In this document: piece after piece, positions 1 to 9,476 of the stretch
Layout of the letters: each line of letters begins with the position of its first letter
How positions within the stretch are numbered: the first letter of the stretch is position 1
From: CAIWKO01 sp964469155
GTDB taxonomy: Bacteria; Bacteroidota; Bacteroidia; Bacteroidales; CAIWKO01
DNA: 64,000 nucleotides
Direction of reading: 5' to 3'
Assembly: GCA_964469155.1 (NCBI GenBank)
Contig: CAYXXU010000002.1
Location: 42,407 to 106,406, forward strand
The notes under the pieces: generated by a model
Database searches by the model: none
Told to the model about the DNA's origin: nothing
What the model saw: only the letters and a program-made list of their open reading frames with translations
Translations under genes and position numbers: made by a program

Positions 1-1671
1 CAGTATAATAGTGTAAGTCATTTCGTGCCAGTGGCTGGAAGGTTGGTGGGCATAGTATTCCAGCGGGAAGGTTTTGAACCATGCCAGTTTCTTATCATTG
101 TAAGTAAGTGCTGCCACGAAGAGATTCTTATGAAACTGTGTAGGGTGGAGGTCCATTTTTTTAAGTTGTATCAGTGCATAGCTTTTATTGGCCCGAAACA
201 ATTCGTCAGCATTTTTAACCGAATCCACAAAATTAGTTTCAAAACGGTCGTCGTAGCAGTAGGCCTTGCCGGTTTCGCCTCGCTGATATACAATATTGGC
301 ACTGTCGGGTGTGGAATCATTTGGCATCAGAGGGGTTTGGAGAATGAGATGCTGCTCAAACCGATTGTATGGTAGCAGATCGTCAGCGCCTCCGAAGCAA
401 TTTACAAATGAATCTGATGTTTTCAGGAAAACATTCTGATATCGTTGGCGGTTCATATACTCGGAATGGATGATTCCCTTATGATACTGGTAATTTTGAA
501 GCAGATTCAGACCAAGCGGGAACATTGATAAAACAACAAGACCCCACTTTGCCCAAACCCTTACATTATGCAACAGCAATGCAAACAACAGAATAAAGAC
601 GACATAGAAATCAATGAAAGGGCGCATACCGAAGCCGTCAGAATAGCTCCAGCACCACCATGCCGATAATAAATACGTTATGATTATCAGAAAGCTTATC
701 GCAATAAGGAAGCGGACTTTGTTTTTCCATAAAAGTACCATTAATCCAAGCAGGCTGATGCCAATCAGGGGGGTATAAACAAACAAACCTTTTCGAAATC
801 CGAACAATACCCTGAAAAACTCGGGATGGGTGAAATAAAATCCTTCATGGCTATAGGGCCATAAAAAAAATTCGCGACACTGAATGAACCATAAAATGTT
901 CTGAATACTTATGGTAAGGAAAAACAAGAGCATGGATACCAACAATGTTCTGGCATGCTTCTTCAAAATGGCCAAGGCTGATCCCCAATCATCTATAAAG
1001 AACCACAGAAAAGCAACGATCGCAATATTGAAGGGGCGTATCAGGTAAATCAACCCCAGCGTAACCGCACTTAGCAGCAGGTATCTCTTGTTTCGGCTGA
1101 TCAGAAAACTATTGAAAAGCCAAAGAAACAAACTTACCGCAAAAAATGAATACACATGCGACATGGTCGGATGGATGACCGTGTAGGTGAGCAAATTGCT
1201 GCCAAACAAGAATAAGGCAAGGGTAAGGAGAGTGTTGAACAATGAAATTTTGAACTGTTGCAATAGTTTGGCAGCGAAGAACAAACCCAGTAACAGGTAA
1301 AAAATGCCCGCCAGACTGATTACCTTTTGAAATAGCTCCGAGTAGGCATCCAGGGGTAAATGTCCTATCGAAGCAATGGCATACGAAACCAGAAAGAATG
1401 GTGATATCAACAAAGCTGTTCCACTGTAATATTTAATAACACTATGACCGTTTACGGTATTGATCTGCTCGTAATTCACCGTGGCGTGGCCAAAATCGTG
1501 GGTAATTAAAATCTGTTCGAGGTAAGCATAATAACCTTTTGCATCGCCGTCAATGATGGATATCCAGTCCCGGCCTGAATTTCCCTGCCAGCGAAACACT
1601 ATGGTCAGTAAGACCAGCATGATCATAACACTGGTATAGAAAACTGTATAGGCTCTTTTTGCAGAAAGCAT
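1..1671 (-). CDS. Multi-pass membrane glycosyltransferase-like protein, partial
   Basis: The minus-strand frame from ATG at 1671 stays open to the window edge, giving at least 557 residues with the C-terminus missing. The start reads MLSAKRAYTVFYTSVMIMLV, a first membrane helix. It is followed by an acidic loop containing DGDAKGYYAYL and then a series of hydrophobic segments, consistent with a polytopic inner-membrane protein. The part nearest the edge is soluble (for example PYNRFEQHLILQTPLMPN and YYAHQPSSHWHEM). This layout, with an acidic residue pair in the first periplasmic loop, many helices and a soluble C-terminal part, resembles GT-C or dolichyl-phosphate mannosyltransferase-like proteins. 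I recognise no decisive catalytic motif, so the family is inferred. A TAnnTTTG promoter lies 19 bp upstream. The short plus-strand frame at 25-375 lies inside this gene and is spurious. Confidence 0.75.
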   Translation of the reverse strand, partial: MLSAKRAYTVFYTSVMIMLVLLTIVFRWQGNSGRDWISIIDGDAKGYYAYLEQILITHDFGHATVNYEQINTVNGHSVIKYYSGTALLISPFFLVSYAIASIGHLPLDAYSELFQKVISLAGIFYLLLGLFFAAKLLQQFKISLFNTLLTLALFLFGSNLLTYTVIHPTMSHVYSFFAVSLFLWLFNSFLISRNKRYLLLSAVTLGLIYLIRPFNIAIVAFLWFFIDDWGSALAILKKHARTLLVSMLLFFLTISIQNILWFIQCREFFLWPYSHEGFYFTHPEFFRVLFGFRKGLFVYTPLIGISLLGLMVLLWKNKVRFLIAISFLIIITYLLSAWWCWSYSDGFGMRPFIDFYVVFILLFALLLHNVRVWAKWGLVVLSMFPLGLNLLQNYQYHKGIIHSEYMNRQRYQNVFLKTSDSFVNCFGGADDLLPYNRFEQHLILQTPLMPNDSTPDSANIVYQRGETGKAYCYDDRFETNFVDSVKNADELFRANKSYALIQLKKMDLHPTQFHKNLFVAALTYNDKKLAWFKTFPLEYYAHQPSSHWHEMTYTIIL

Positions 1672-1689
1672 TCGCTGATAAAATTTATA

Positions 1690-1697
1690 CAAAGATA
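1690..1697 (-). promoter_or_regulatory. -7 element of Bacteroidota promoter
   Basis: Read on the minus strand this is TATCTTTG, an exact TAnnTTTG match, ending 18 bp before the ATG at 1671. I see no clear TTG at the -33 position. Confidence 0.5.
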
Positions 1698-1716
1698 GAA
1701 TCAAAAGGAAATGTAA

Positions 1717-1736
1717 GGGCAGAAAATCTTCTGCCC
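1717..1736. other. Short perfect hairpin between divergent genes
   Basis: GGGCAGA and TCTGCCC form a 7-bp stem around a 6-nt loop. It has no T-run, so it does not look like a terminator. It lies in the 232-bp divergent intergenic region, whose remainder is low-complexity 'atggttaaattatt'-like DNA. Confidence 0.5.
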
Positions 1737-1903
1737 GGATAATGAAATGCGAGGGAAAGACGGATAAATGGAAAGATGAAAGGATTGAATTGTTAGATGG
1801 TTATATTGTTCTATGGTTAAATTATTAAATGTGGTCTTGGTTCATGGCTTGCGGCTTTTGGCTAATGGTCATTTCTTAGTATCTTTACAGAAAAATTCCC
1901 CCA

Positions 1904-3457
1904 ATGCAAAAAGAAATTCAGATTCAGATATTTCCCGAACTTATTAATAATAATGGGGAAATAAAAAGGCTGAGTGCGCGAAAAGGAGGGTTTCGCGAAT
2001 CGGATATCAGGCATGTGGAATTATTGAAACAGTCGGTTGATGCGCGCCAAAAGATAATTAAGCTCAATCTTTCGTTGCGGGTATACATTAATGAAGATTT
2101 CGAAGAAATTGAAGTATTCTTGCCAGATTATAAAGAGGTGACGAATGCTCCCCATATAATTATTGTCGGTGCAGGTCCTGCGGGGCTGTTTGCTGCGTTG
2201 CGCTGTCTTGAGGCAGGCATAAAGCCAATCATTCTTGAACGCGGAAAAGATGTGCATGCAAGAGTGGCCGACCTAAAATCGATCAACATCGATCATATTG
2301 TGAACGAAGATTCCAATTATTGTTTTGGGGAAGGGGGCGCCGGCACCTATTCCGACGGAAAATTATTTACCCGTTCGAAAAAAAGGGGTGATGTGGAGAA
2401 AATAATTCAATTGTTGGTGGCATTTGGAGCAGATAAAAAGATCATGGTCGATGCCCATCCTCATATAGGAACCAATAAACTGCCCGGAATTATAGCCAAT
2501 ATCAGGGAATGTATTCTTTCGCATGGTGGAGAAGTACATTTCAATTCAAGGGTGAAGGATATCCTGGTTAAAAACAATTCGATTGCAGGAGTAACCACCA
2601 TAGCAGGAGATCATTTTGAAAGCAATAAACTGATCTTAGCCACCGGACATTCGGCCCGAGATATTTACGAGATACTATATAAAAACGGGATACTGATTGA
2701 ATTGAAGCCTTTTGCTTTGGGTGTAAGGGTGGAACATCAGCAAAGTTTGATTGACCTTATTCAATATAAGCGAAAAGACAGGGGTGAGTTTCTGCCCCCT
2801 GCAGCATATAGCATTGTGAGGCAGGTGAACGGGCGCGGGGTGTATTCCTTTTGCATGTGCCCGGGCGGGGTTATTGCCCCTTGTGCAACCAGTCCCGGCG
2901 AAGTGGTCACCAATGGATGGTCGCCATCGCGGCGGGATTTTCCTACGGCCAATTCAGGGATCGTGGTTGAATTAAGACCGGAAGATTTTACCGGATTTGC
3001 TGAGTTTGGACCTTTGGCAGCCATGGAATTTCAACGGTCGGTTGAAAAGAAAGCCTGGGAAGAAGCCGGGCGTTCCCAAAAAGTACCTGCTCAGCGGTTG
3101 ATGGATTTTGTGAACGGACAACCTTCGGCTGATCTGCCTGCTACCTCTTACAAACCTGGTGTTGAGCCGGTAGAATTAAGATCAGTATTCCCTGATTTCA
3201 TCTATGCTGCCTTGCAATCAGGATTCAGACAGTTTGGGGAAGCAATGAAAGGTTTTCTTACCAACGATGCCGTAGTTCATGCCCCCGAATCAAGAACATC
3301 GTCGCCGGTTCGTATACCACGCGATACTGAAACTATGCAACATGTTGCCATTAAAGGTTTATATCCCTGCGGAGAAGGAGCCGGATATGCCGGCGGTATT
3401 GTTTCGGCAGCTATTGATGGTGAAAGATCAGCAGGAAAATGTGTAGAGAGTTTATGA
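1904..3457 (+). CDS. FAD-dependent dehydrogenase (COG2509-like)
   Basis: This 517-residue protein has a Rossmann FAD-binding motif GAGPAG at 89-94 with the ribose-binding Glu of LERGK near 112. It has the family-specific block GEGGAGTYSDGKL at 142-154 and a C-terminal second FAD contact CGEGAGYAGGIVSAAIDG at 489-506. Family knowledge places it with the uncharacterised COG2509 FAD-dependent dehydrogenases of bacteria, whose substrate is unknown. It should be cytoplasmic, because no signal peptide or membrane helix is visible. A near-consensus -7 element (TATCTTTA, 1880-1887) precedes it. It is followed 60 bp later by an unrelated secreted-protein gene, so it is probably monocistronic. Confidence 0.85.
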   Translation: MQKEIQIQIFPELINNNGEIKRLSARKGGFRESDIRHVELLKQSVDARQKIIKLNLSLRVYINEDFEEIEVFLPDYKEVTNAPHIIIVGAGPAGLFAALRCLEAGIKPIILERGKDVHARVADLKSINIDHIVNEDSNYCFGEGGAGTYSDGKLFTRSKKRGDVEKIIQLLVAFGADKKIMVDAHPHIGTNKLPGIIANIRECILSHGGEVHFNSRVKDILVKNNSIAGVTTIAGDHFESNKLILATGHSARDIYEILYKNGILIELKPFALGVRVEHQQSLIDLIQYKRKDRGEFLPPAAYSIVRQVNGRGVYSFCMCPGGVIAPCATSPGEVVTNGWSPSRRDFPTANSGIVVELRPEDFTGFAEFGPLAAMEFQRSVEKKAWEEAGRSQKVPAQRLMDFVNGQPSADLPATSYKPGVEPVELRSVFPDFIYAALQSGFRQFGEAMKGFLTNDAVVHAPESRTSSPVRIPRDTETMQHVAIKGLYPCGEGAGYAGGIVSAAIDGERSAGKCVESL

Positions 3458-3517
3458 TGAATTATAAATTTCATTTATTTTGTAGGTACGTATTTTTTTA
3501 TACTTAAATCCTCCTTT

Positions 3518-5161
3518 ATGAAAAGATCTTATAAAGTTGTTCCGGTAAGCATATTCATTTTAATAATTACGATTTTTTCTGCAACCAAATGCCTGGTAGC
3601 TCAAACATTGGTGCCTGTATTGCAGTGGGAACGATTTGTTGATGGACAGATAGGATACAACGGAATGGATGCTGCCCTGTGCATTTCGACCGATAATTCG
3701 GGCAATGCCTATGTTTCGGGTTATACACGCGGTGACCTGACGGGACTCGATTTTTTAAATATAAAATACAATCCGCAGGGCGATACCTTATGGACAAGAA
3801 AATTCATTGCTGATAATTTTGATAACCTTCCTATTTCGCACTGCCTTGATGATAACGGGAACCTTTATGTGCTGGGGTATAGTTTACCAGTTCCGGGAGT
3901 TGGATATTATTTGCTGCTGAAGTATAGCAGCAGTGGTCAGTTGCTGTGGCATACCAAATTCAACAAATTGCAACCCGGCAATAATAATGTTCCGGTTAAC
4001 TCCTTGGCGGTTGATTCTTCCGGGAATAGCTATTTTACTGCAAAGACATTTGCCTCCAACGCTGATTTGGCTGTAATTAAAGTAAGTCCGGCGGGAGACT
4101 CATTATGGAGCCGTTATTATAACGGAACAGGCAATGCAACCGAAAATGCCACCTCCCTGGTATTAAGCGATTCCGGCAACATTTATGTTACAGGCATGTC
4201 GTGGAACGGCACTTCGTATGACTATTGCACTTTGAAATTCGACTCAGCCGGGAATCAGAAGTGGGTATCAAATTTCGACGGAACTGTTAATGGAACAGAT
4301 TATGCGTATTCGATTGATGTCGACAATTCAGGAAATGTGTATGTCGCCGGTGAATCATACAATGGCTCTACCTCTACTTGTTTCGCAACGGTTAAATACA
4401 ATTCTCAAGGCGTGCAGCAATGGGTTCGTTATTACACTTCGGATAGTTTGTCTGACAAAGCCCAGGTGGTTAAAATCCGAAATACAAATGAAATCTACGT
4501 GGCAGGGTCGAGCTATGGAGGCCATTATACTATGGGTGGAACCCATACCGACCTGTGTGTGGTAAAATATAACAGCAGCGGACAACAGCAATGGGTAGGA
4601 AGATATACAAGCCCCGGCGCAGGTGAAGATTATCTGAATGATATGACCTTCGATAACAACAATAATGTGATCCTTGCCGGATTAACCAATTCGGATATAT
4701 TTTGGAAAAATATTGCGGTTTGTTGTTTTTCTCCTTCTGGAAATCAATTGTGGAACATCGATTATGATAGGGACAGCTTGTCGCAGACAGCCTGGTCGGT
4801 GGCCGTCGATGCTCTTGGTTCATTAATTATTGCCGGTGAAAGCAACTATGATTTCTGTACATTAAAGTATAATTTTGTGACCGGGATCAATTCGTCTGAT
4901 CAGAAAAATAGCGTCAGGCTTTTTCCCAATCCCTGCAACAACGAGCTTGGCATTTCATTAACCGGCGTTGGGAATGCTGTCAGAAACATTGAAATTTACA
5001 ATATTGAAGGTATGCTTTGTAGAAATATTTCAATGAACTGCCTGACTTCATCAGGAAATGAATGTATGATCGACGTGCACGACCTGGTTTCAGGAACCTA
5101 TTTTGTTGTGGTTAATACCCCCGTCCGTGCATTCCATGCAAAACTTATGATTATACAATAA
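3518..5161 (+). CDS. T9SS-exported beta-propeller (SBBP repeat) protein
   Basis: This 547-residue protein begins with a signal peptide (hydrophobic core from about residue 9, ending near LVAQT). The mature part is a run of about seven to eight repeats, each about 50 residues, of the type 'D.SGN.YV.G.S.....D....KYN..G...W', the SBBP beta-propeller pattern. The last about 85 residues contain RLFPNPCNNEL and a C-terminal ...SGTYFVVV..., the type A T9SS sorting domain. It should be exported by Sec, then by T9SS, and be anchored or released at the cell surface. The binding partner cannot be told from sequence. PorX, a T9SS regulator, is encoded at 31944-33497. Confidence 0.9.
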   Translation: MKRSYKVVPVSIFILIITIFSATKCLVAQTLVPVLQWERFVDGQIGYNGMDAALCISTDNSGNAYVSGYTRGDLTGLDFLNIKYNPQGDTLWTRKFIADNFDNLPISHCLDDNGNLYVLGYSLPVPGVGYYLLLKYSSSGQLLWHTKFNKLQPGNNNVPVNSLAVDSSGNSYFTAKTFASNADLAVIKVSPAGDSLWSRYYNGTGNATENATSLVLSDSGNIYVTGMSWNGTSYDYCTLKFDSAGNQKWVSNFDGTVNGTDYAYSIDVDNSGNVYVAGESYNGSTSTCFATVKYNSQGVQQWVRYYTSDSLSDKAQVVKIRNTNEIYVAGSSYGGHYTMGGTHTDLCVVKYNSSGQQQWVGRYTSPGAGEDYLNDMTFDNNNNVILAGLTNSDIFWKNIAVCCFSPSGNQLWNIDYDRDSLSQTAWSVAVDALGSLIIAGESNYDFCTLKYNFVTGINSSDQKNSVRLFPNPCNNELGISLTGVGNAVRNIEIYNIEGMLCRNISMNCLTSSGNECMIDVHDLVSGTYFVVVNTPVRAFHAKLMIIQ

Positions 5162-5289
5162 ATAGCCGGAAACCATTTAATACATAGAATTGACCATTTC
5201 GCTGATTAAAACGGGCATTTTGTAAAATTCTTTTTGCTATAAAACGAATATTGTATAATATTGACCCCAAATAATAAAATAAAAGGATA

Positions 5290-8259
5290 ATGAAAAAACT
5301 ATTATTAATTTTAACCGTAAGCATTTTTTACTTTTCAACATTTATGGCAACTGCTCAAACTACTCATGGATTTAAACTGATCGAAAAACGATTTGTAAAA
5401 GAAGTTAATGCCGACTGCTATTACTACGAACATATTAAGAGCGGTGCCCGTTTGCTGAAAATTGCCTCGGCTGATGAAAACAAAACTTTTGGAATAGCCT
5501 TCCAAACCGTTCCCAATTCCGACAACGGTGTAGCTCATATCATGGAACATTCGGTGCTGAACGGCTCCGATCATTTCCCGGTAAAAAGTCCTTTTGATGT
5601 GCTGATGAAAGGCTCCTTAAAAACCTATATTAATGCATTTACCTCAAAGGATTATACCATGTATCCTTTGGCCAGCATGAACGAAAAAGATTATTTTAAC
5701 CTGATGCACGTATATATGGATGCTGTTTTTCATCCGCTGATATATAAAGATCAACGCATTCTCAAACAGGAAGGCTGGCATTACGAACTTACCGACAAAG
5801 ATGCCCCTATCACCTATAAAGGGGTTGTTTACAATGAAATGAAAGGCGCTTATTCCAACCCTTCCCGCGAATTGTCGTACCAGATTTATAAAAATCTGTT
5901 TCCAAACAGCCCTTATGGATTTGAATCGGGTGGATATCCTGCTGCAATTCCTTCACTTACGTATGAGCAATTCCTGCAGTTTCATCAGAAATATTATTCC
6001 CCCGAAAACTCTTATATAATGCTTTATGGCAACGCCGATGCTGATAAAGAACTTGAATTTCTCGATAAGGAATATTTATCTAATTATACCAAATCGGGCA
6101 ACAAAGCAGTGATTGAAGATCAGAGACCTTTCACGGCACTGAAAGATGTTTCTGAGTTCTATCCGGTGATGGAGGGCGCTGAAACGGAAGATCAGACCTA
6201 TTTATCACTCGACCTGGTTGCCGGACAAAATACAGATTATGTGCTGGGATTGGGACTCGATATTATTTGCGAGGTGTTGTTCAACCAGGATAATGCCCCG
6301 GTGAGGTTGGCCCTGCAAAAAGACGGTATCGGAAAGGATGTAAATGCCAACACATCCAACTACAAGCAAAATGTCATTACCATTGTGGTACAAAATGCCA
6401 ATGCCGCTGATAAAAAGAAATTTTACGATATTATTATCCATACCCTCAAAGAGGCTGTGGCCAAAGGTATTGATAAACAGGAAGTGGAAGGCGTGTTGAA
6501 CCGTTACGAATTCCAGTTGCGCGAAGGCAACGATGCTCAAAAAGGAATCGGAATTATATCCCGTATTCAGGCAGGATGGTTTTTTGCCGACGATCCTTTT
6601 ATGGGCATTGAGTACGAAAAAACACTGGCCAGCCTCAGAGAGTCGCTGAAAACTAATTACCTCGAAAACATTGTCGACAAATATTTTATTAACAATCCAC
6701 ATGCCCTGCTGATATCACTGGAACCAAAACCCGGTCTGGACATGGAGAAAAATGCCAAACAGGATGCTGAGCTCAAGTCCTATAAGTCAAAACTTTCGGC
6801 TACCGATGTCGATAATTTAGTTAATGAAACCAACGAACTCATCGCTTTTCAGAAGAGGGAAGATACACCCGAAGCCCTGGCAACTATTCCATTGCTTAAA
6901 CTCAGCGACGTCAATCCCAAAGGAGTGTGGTATGGTTGTGAAGAAAAACAGGCCAACGGCATTAAGGTTCTTTTTCACGAGGAGTTCACCAACAACATTG
7001 TGTATGCCGACATCTATTTCGATCTCCATGTTTTGCCCAAAGAACTGCTACCCTATGCTTCTCTGCTATCGAACATTCTTACCTCCCTCGATACAAAAAA
7101 ATACTCTTACGGCGATCTCAACCGCGGGTTGAATATTAACCTGGGAGGGTTCAATACTGGTCTCGACAATTATTTCGAAAATCAGGACGACAACAAAATG
7201 GTAGCCAAATTCGCAGTGGCCTCAAAGGTTATGAAAGAAAAAACCGATAAAATGTTCGAACTTACCGCCGAAATTCTTATCAACACAATTTTCTCCGATA
7301 CGGCGCGCCTCAAATCGGTGCTGATTCGCCACCAGTCGCAGTTAGATGCCTCGGTCAAGCGCGATGGAAGGGGAGTTGCCTCCAGCCGCCTGGCTTCCTA
7401 TTTCAGCAACCGCGGGGTGTTCAACGAGTTGGTCAACGGTCTCGACTATTTTTGGTTTGTAAGCCAATTGGTGCGCGATTTCGATAAAAATTCCGATCAG
7501 ATCGTCAAACAGTTGCAAAAAACTGCCGCACTCCTGTTCACCAAAGATAATATGATGGTGGCTACCACCTGCAGCAAAACCGATCTCGACAGTTTCCTTA
7601 AATCCACCGCTGCCTTCAGCAAGGCATTGCCATCCGTCAAACCGCAATATCTCACCTGGCAATTAAATCCCGAAAAAAAGAACGAAGGCATACTTACCGC
7701 TTCCAAAGTGCAATATGTCATCCAGGGCTACGATTTTAAAAAGCTCGGCTACACCTGGAGCGGAAAAATGCGCGTGCTCAACCAGATTGTTTCCCGCGAA
7801 TGGCTCACCAACCAGGTGCGCGTCATCGGAGGCGCTTATGGCGGCTATTCGGGCATTTCACCCAACGGCACCATGACATTCAATTCCTATCGCGACCCCA
7901 ACCTCAAAACCACCATCGAAAACTATAATGCCACCTACCAATATCTCGCCAACTTCAAAGCCGACGACAATGCCATGACCCGCTTTATTCTCGGAACCAT
8001 TTCCGGTATCGATGTCCCCATGACTCCTTCACAAAAAGGCGACAATGCCGTCAGCCTCTATTTTGCCAAACGCACCCTCGCCGACGTACAAACCGACCGC
8101 GACGACATACTCGCCACCAAAGCTGCTGATATTGTTGCCTTTGCCAAAATGGTTAAAGATATCCTCGATCAGAAATACATTTGCGTCTACGGCAACAAAG
8201 ACAAAGTCACTGCCGAAAAAGACACCTTCATCAGCCTCATAAAACTCGAGCAGAAATAG
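5290..8259 (+). CDS. M16 family zinc metallopeptidase (presequence protease-like)
   Basis: This 989-residue protein carries an N-terminal signal peptide (about residues 1-22). The inverted zinc motif HIMEH is at 83-87, with the third ligand Glu in YNEMKGAYSN near 183. The length and the split into two M16 halves joined by an M16C-associated linker match the PreP/Cym1 class of the insulinase superfamily, which degrade unfolded peptides inside a closed chamber. The signal peptide points to a periplasmic or outer-envelope enzyme. The second half shows no zinc motif, as is usual for the family. Third-codon positions shift strongly towards C in the last third of the gene. A strong terminator follows the stop. 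Confidence 0.93.
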   Translation: MKKLLLILTVSIFYFSTFMATAQTTHGFKLIEKRFVKEVNADCYYYEHIKSGARLLKIASADENKTFGIAFQTVPNSDNGVAHIMEHSVLNGSDHFPVKSPFDVLMKGSLKTYINAFTSKDYTMYPLASMNEKDYFNLMHVYMDAVFHPLIYKDQRILKQEGWHYELTDKDAPITYKGVVYNEMKGAYSNPSRELSYQIYKNLFPNSPYGFESGGYPAAIPSLTYEQFLQFHQKYYSPENSYIMLYGNADADKELEFLDKEYLSNYTKSGNKAVIEDQRPFTALKDVSEFYPVMEGAETEDQTYLSLDLVAGQNTDYVLGLGLDIICEVLFNQDNAPVRLALQKDGIGKDVNANTSNYKQNVITIVVQNANAADKKKFYDIIIHTLKEAVAKGIDKQEVEGVLNRYEFQLREGNDAQKGIGIISRIQAGWFFADDPFMGIEYEKTLASLRESLKTNYLENIVDKYFINNPHALLISLEPKPGLDMEKNAKQDAELKSYKSKLSATDVDNLVNETNELIAFQKREDTPEALATIPLLKLSDVNPKGVWYGCEEKQANGIKVLFHEEFTNNIVYADIYFDLHVLPKELLPYASLLSNILTSLDTKKYSYGDLNRGLNINLGGFNTGLDNYFENQDDNKMVAKFAVASKVMKEKTDKMFELTAEILINTIFSDTARLKSVLIRHQSQLDASVKRDGRGVASSRLASYFSNRGVFNELVNGLDYFWFVSQLVRDFDKNSDQIVKQLQKTAALLFTKDNMMVATTCSKTDLDSFLKSTAAFSKALPSVKPQYLTWQLNPEKKNEGILTASKVQYVIQGYDFKKLGYTWSGKMRVLNQIVSREWLTNQVRVIGGAYGGYSGISPNGTMTFNSYRDPNLKTTIENYNATYQYLANFKADDNAMTRFILGTISGIDVPMTPSQKGDNAVSLYFAKRTLADVQTDRDDILATKAADIVAFAKMVKDILDQKYICVYGNKDKVTAEKDTFISLIKLEQK

Positions 8260-8286
8260 TCCCTTTACCTTTAACCATCAAAACAG

Positions 8287-8319
8287 GGGGAATCCGTTCG
8301 CGGGTTCCCTTTTTTTTTG
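8287..8319 (+). terminator. Rho-independent terminator with TTCG loop
   Basis: The arms GGGAATCCG (8289-8297) and CGGGTTCCC (8302-8310) form a 9-bp stem with one G-T wobble around a TTCG tetraloop, followed by eight or nine Ts. It lies 27 bp after the M16 peptidase stop. Confidence 0.9.
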
Positions 8320-8369
8320 TGTTAAACAATTCTTACTTAATCGACTTAATAAACTTATTTTTTTTATTA

Positions 8370-8470
8370 GGGCGCCCCCTCCTGCGTCGGGCCGGGCTAT
8401 ACACTACAAGTCCTCATTCCGCTGCGCTCCATTCCGGGCTTTCCGTTCCTATCCCTGGCGCGGGGGGCAA
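8370..8470. repeat. GC-rich intergenic element
   Basis: About 100 bp of GC-rich DNA (starts GGGCGCCCCCTCC, ends near GGCGCGGGGGGC) sits in an otherwise AT-rich intergenic region at the left border of the accessory block. It has no open frame of note. From general familiarity it resembles a dispersed GC-rich repeat of Bacteroidota intergenic regions, but only one copy is in this window, so repeat status is inferred. The rest of 8260-8597 holds the terminator upstream and a promoter downstream. Confidence 0.4.
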
Positions 8471-8571
8471 GCAGCCGTCCTCTTAAAAAACGTCACATCG
8501 CCCATCATTCATTCTAATTCTACATTCAAAAACTCTTTCATTTTTGAATTAAAACTTAACCAATATTAATG

Positions 8572-8579
8572 TAAATTTG
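8572..8579 (+). promoter_or_regulatory. -7 element upstream of the methyltransferase
   Basis: TAAATTTG matches TAnnTTTG exactly and ends 18 bp before the ATG at 8598. The nearest upstream TTTG (8543-8546) is farther away than usual, 25 bp. Confidence 0.5.
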
Positions 8580-8597
8580 TGGCAGCGGAAATCATAA

Positions 8598-9476
8598 ATG
8601 GAAATTAAGACTGATATACTATTTGGCGATAGCAAAGAACAATTAAAATCAATTCCTGACAATACAGTAGACCTAATTGTCACATCACCCCCATATGCTG
8701 ACCAACGCAAGAATACTTATGGTGGAATTCGCCACGATAATTATGTTGAATGGTTTTTACCAATTTCAGCACAACTTTTAAGAGTTTTAAAACCAACCGG
8801 AACATTCATTTTAAACATTAAGGAAAAGGTAGTTGAGGGGGAGCGGAGCACTTATGTTATGGAATTAATATTAGCCATGCGAAAACAAGGATGGTTATGG
8901 ACCGAAGAATTTATTTGGCATAAAAAAAATAGTTACCCCGGAAAATGGCCAAATCGTTTTCGTGATTCTTGGGAAAGACTTCTCCAATTTAACAAAGACC
9001 GTAAATTTCACATGTATCAGGAGGAAGTTATGGTTCCAATGGGTGATTGGGCAAAAAACAGACTCAAAAACTTATCTGATACTGATAAAATTCGGGATAA
9101 TTCAAAAGTGGGCAGTGGGTTTGGTAAAAATATTTCAAATTGGTTAGACAGAGACAAAGCATATCCTACCAATGTTTTGCATTTGGCAACCGAATGTAAT
9201 AATAAAAATCATAGTGCAGCATTTCCCGAAGAATTGCCGGAATGGTTTATCAAACTATTTACAAAAGAAAACGACACAGTACTTGACCCATTCATGGGTT
9301 CAGGAACAACTTTGGTTGTTTCAAACCGAATGAAACGAAATTCCATTGGTATTGATATTATGCCGGAATATTACGAAATGGTTAAAACCCTTCTCAACCC
9401 TGTTGAACTTTATTTATTAGAACCAAAACCAAAATATGAAAAAGCTAAAGTTGGCAGACGTAACAAAATACGTTGA
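8598..9476 (+). CDS. Type II DNA methyltransferase, N4-cytosine type
   Basis: This 292-residue protein has the catalytic motif IV TSPPY at 29-33 and the S-adenosylmethionine motif I FMGSGTT at 232-238. Motif IV comes before motif I, which is the beta-class order. The S-P-P-Y form is typical of N4-cytosine methylases. The gene overlaps the following endonuclease gene by 41 bp, so the two are translationally coupled and form a complete restriction-modification system. Methylation protects the host site from that nuclease. The recognition sequence cannot be read from the protein. Base composition is more AT-rich than the flanking core genes, consistent with horizontal transfer. Confidence 0.92.
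   Translation: MEIKTDILFGDSKEQLKSIPDNTVDLIVTSPPYADQRKNTYGGIRHDNYVEWFLPISAQLLRVLKPTGTFILNIKEKVVEGERSTYVMELILAMRKQGWLWTEEFIWHKKNSYPGKWPNRFRDSWERLLQFNKDRKFHMYQEEVMVPMGDWAKNRLKNLSDTDKIRDNSKVGSGFGKNISNWLDRDKAYPTNVLHLATECNNKNHSAAFPEELPEWFIKLFTKENDTVLDPFMGSGTTLVVSNRMKRNSIGIDIMPEYYEMVKTLLNPVELYLLEPKPKYEKAKVGRRNKIR

Noticed and set aside
25..375. Plus-strand gene at the left edge
   Set aside because: It lies opposite a longer, continuous minus-strand membrane-protein frame that runs off the window.
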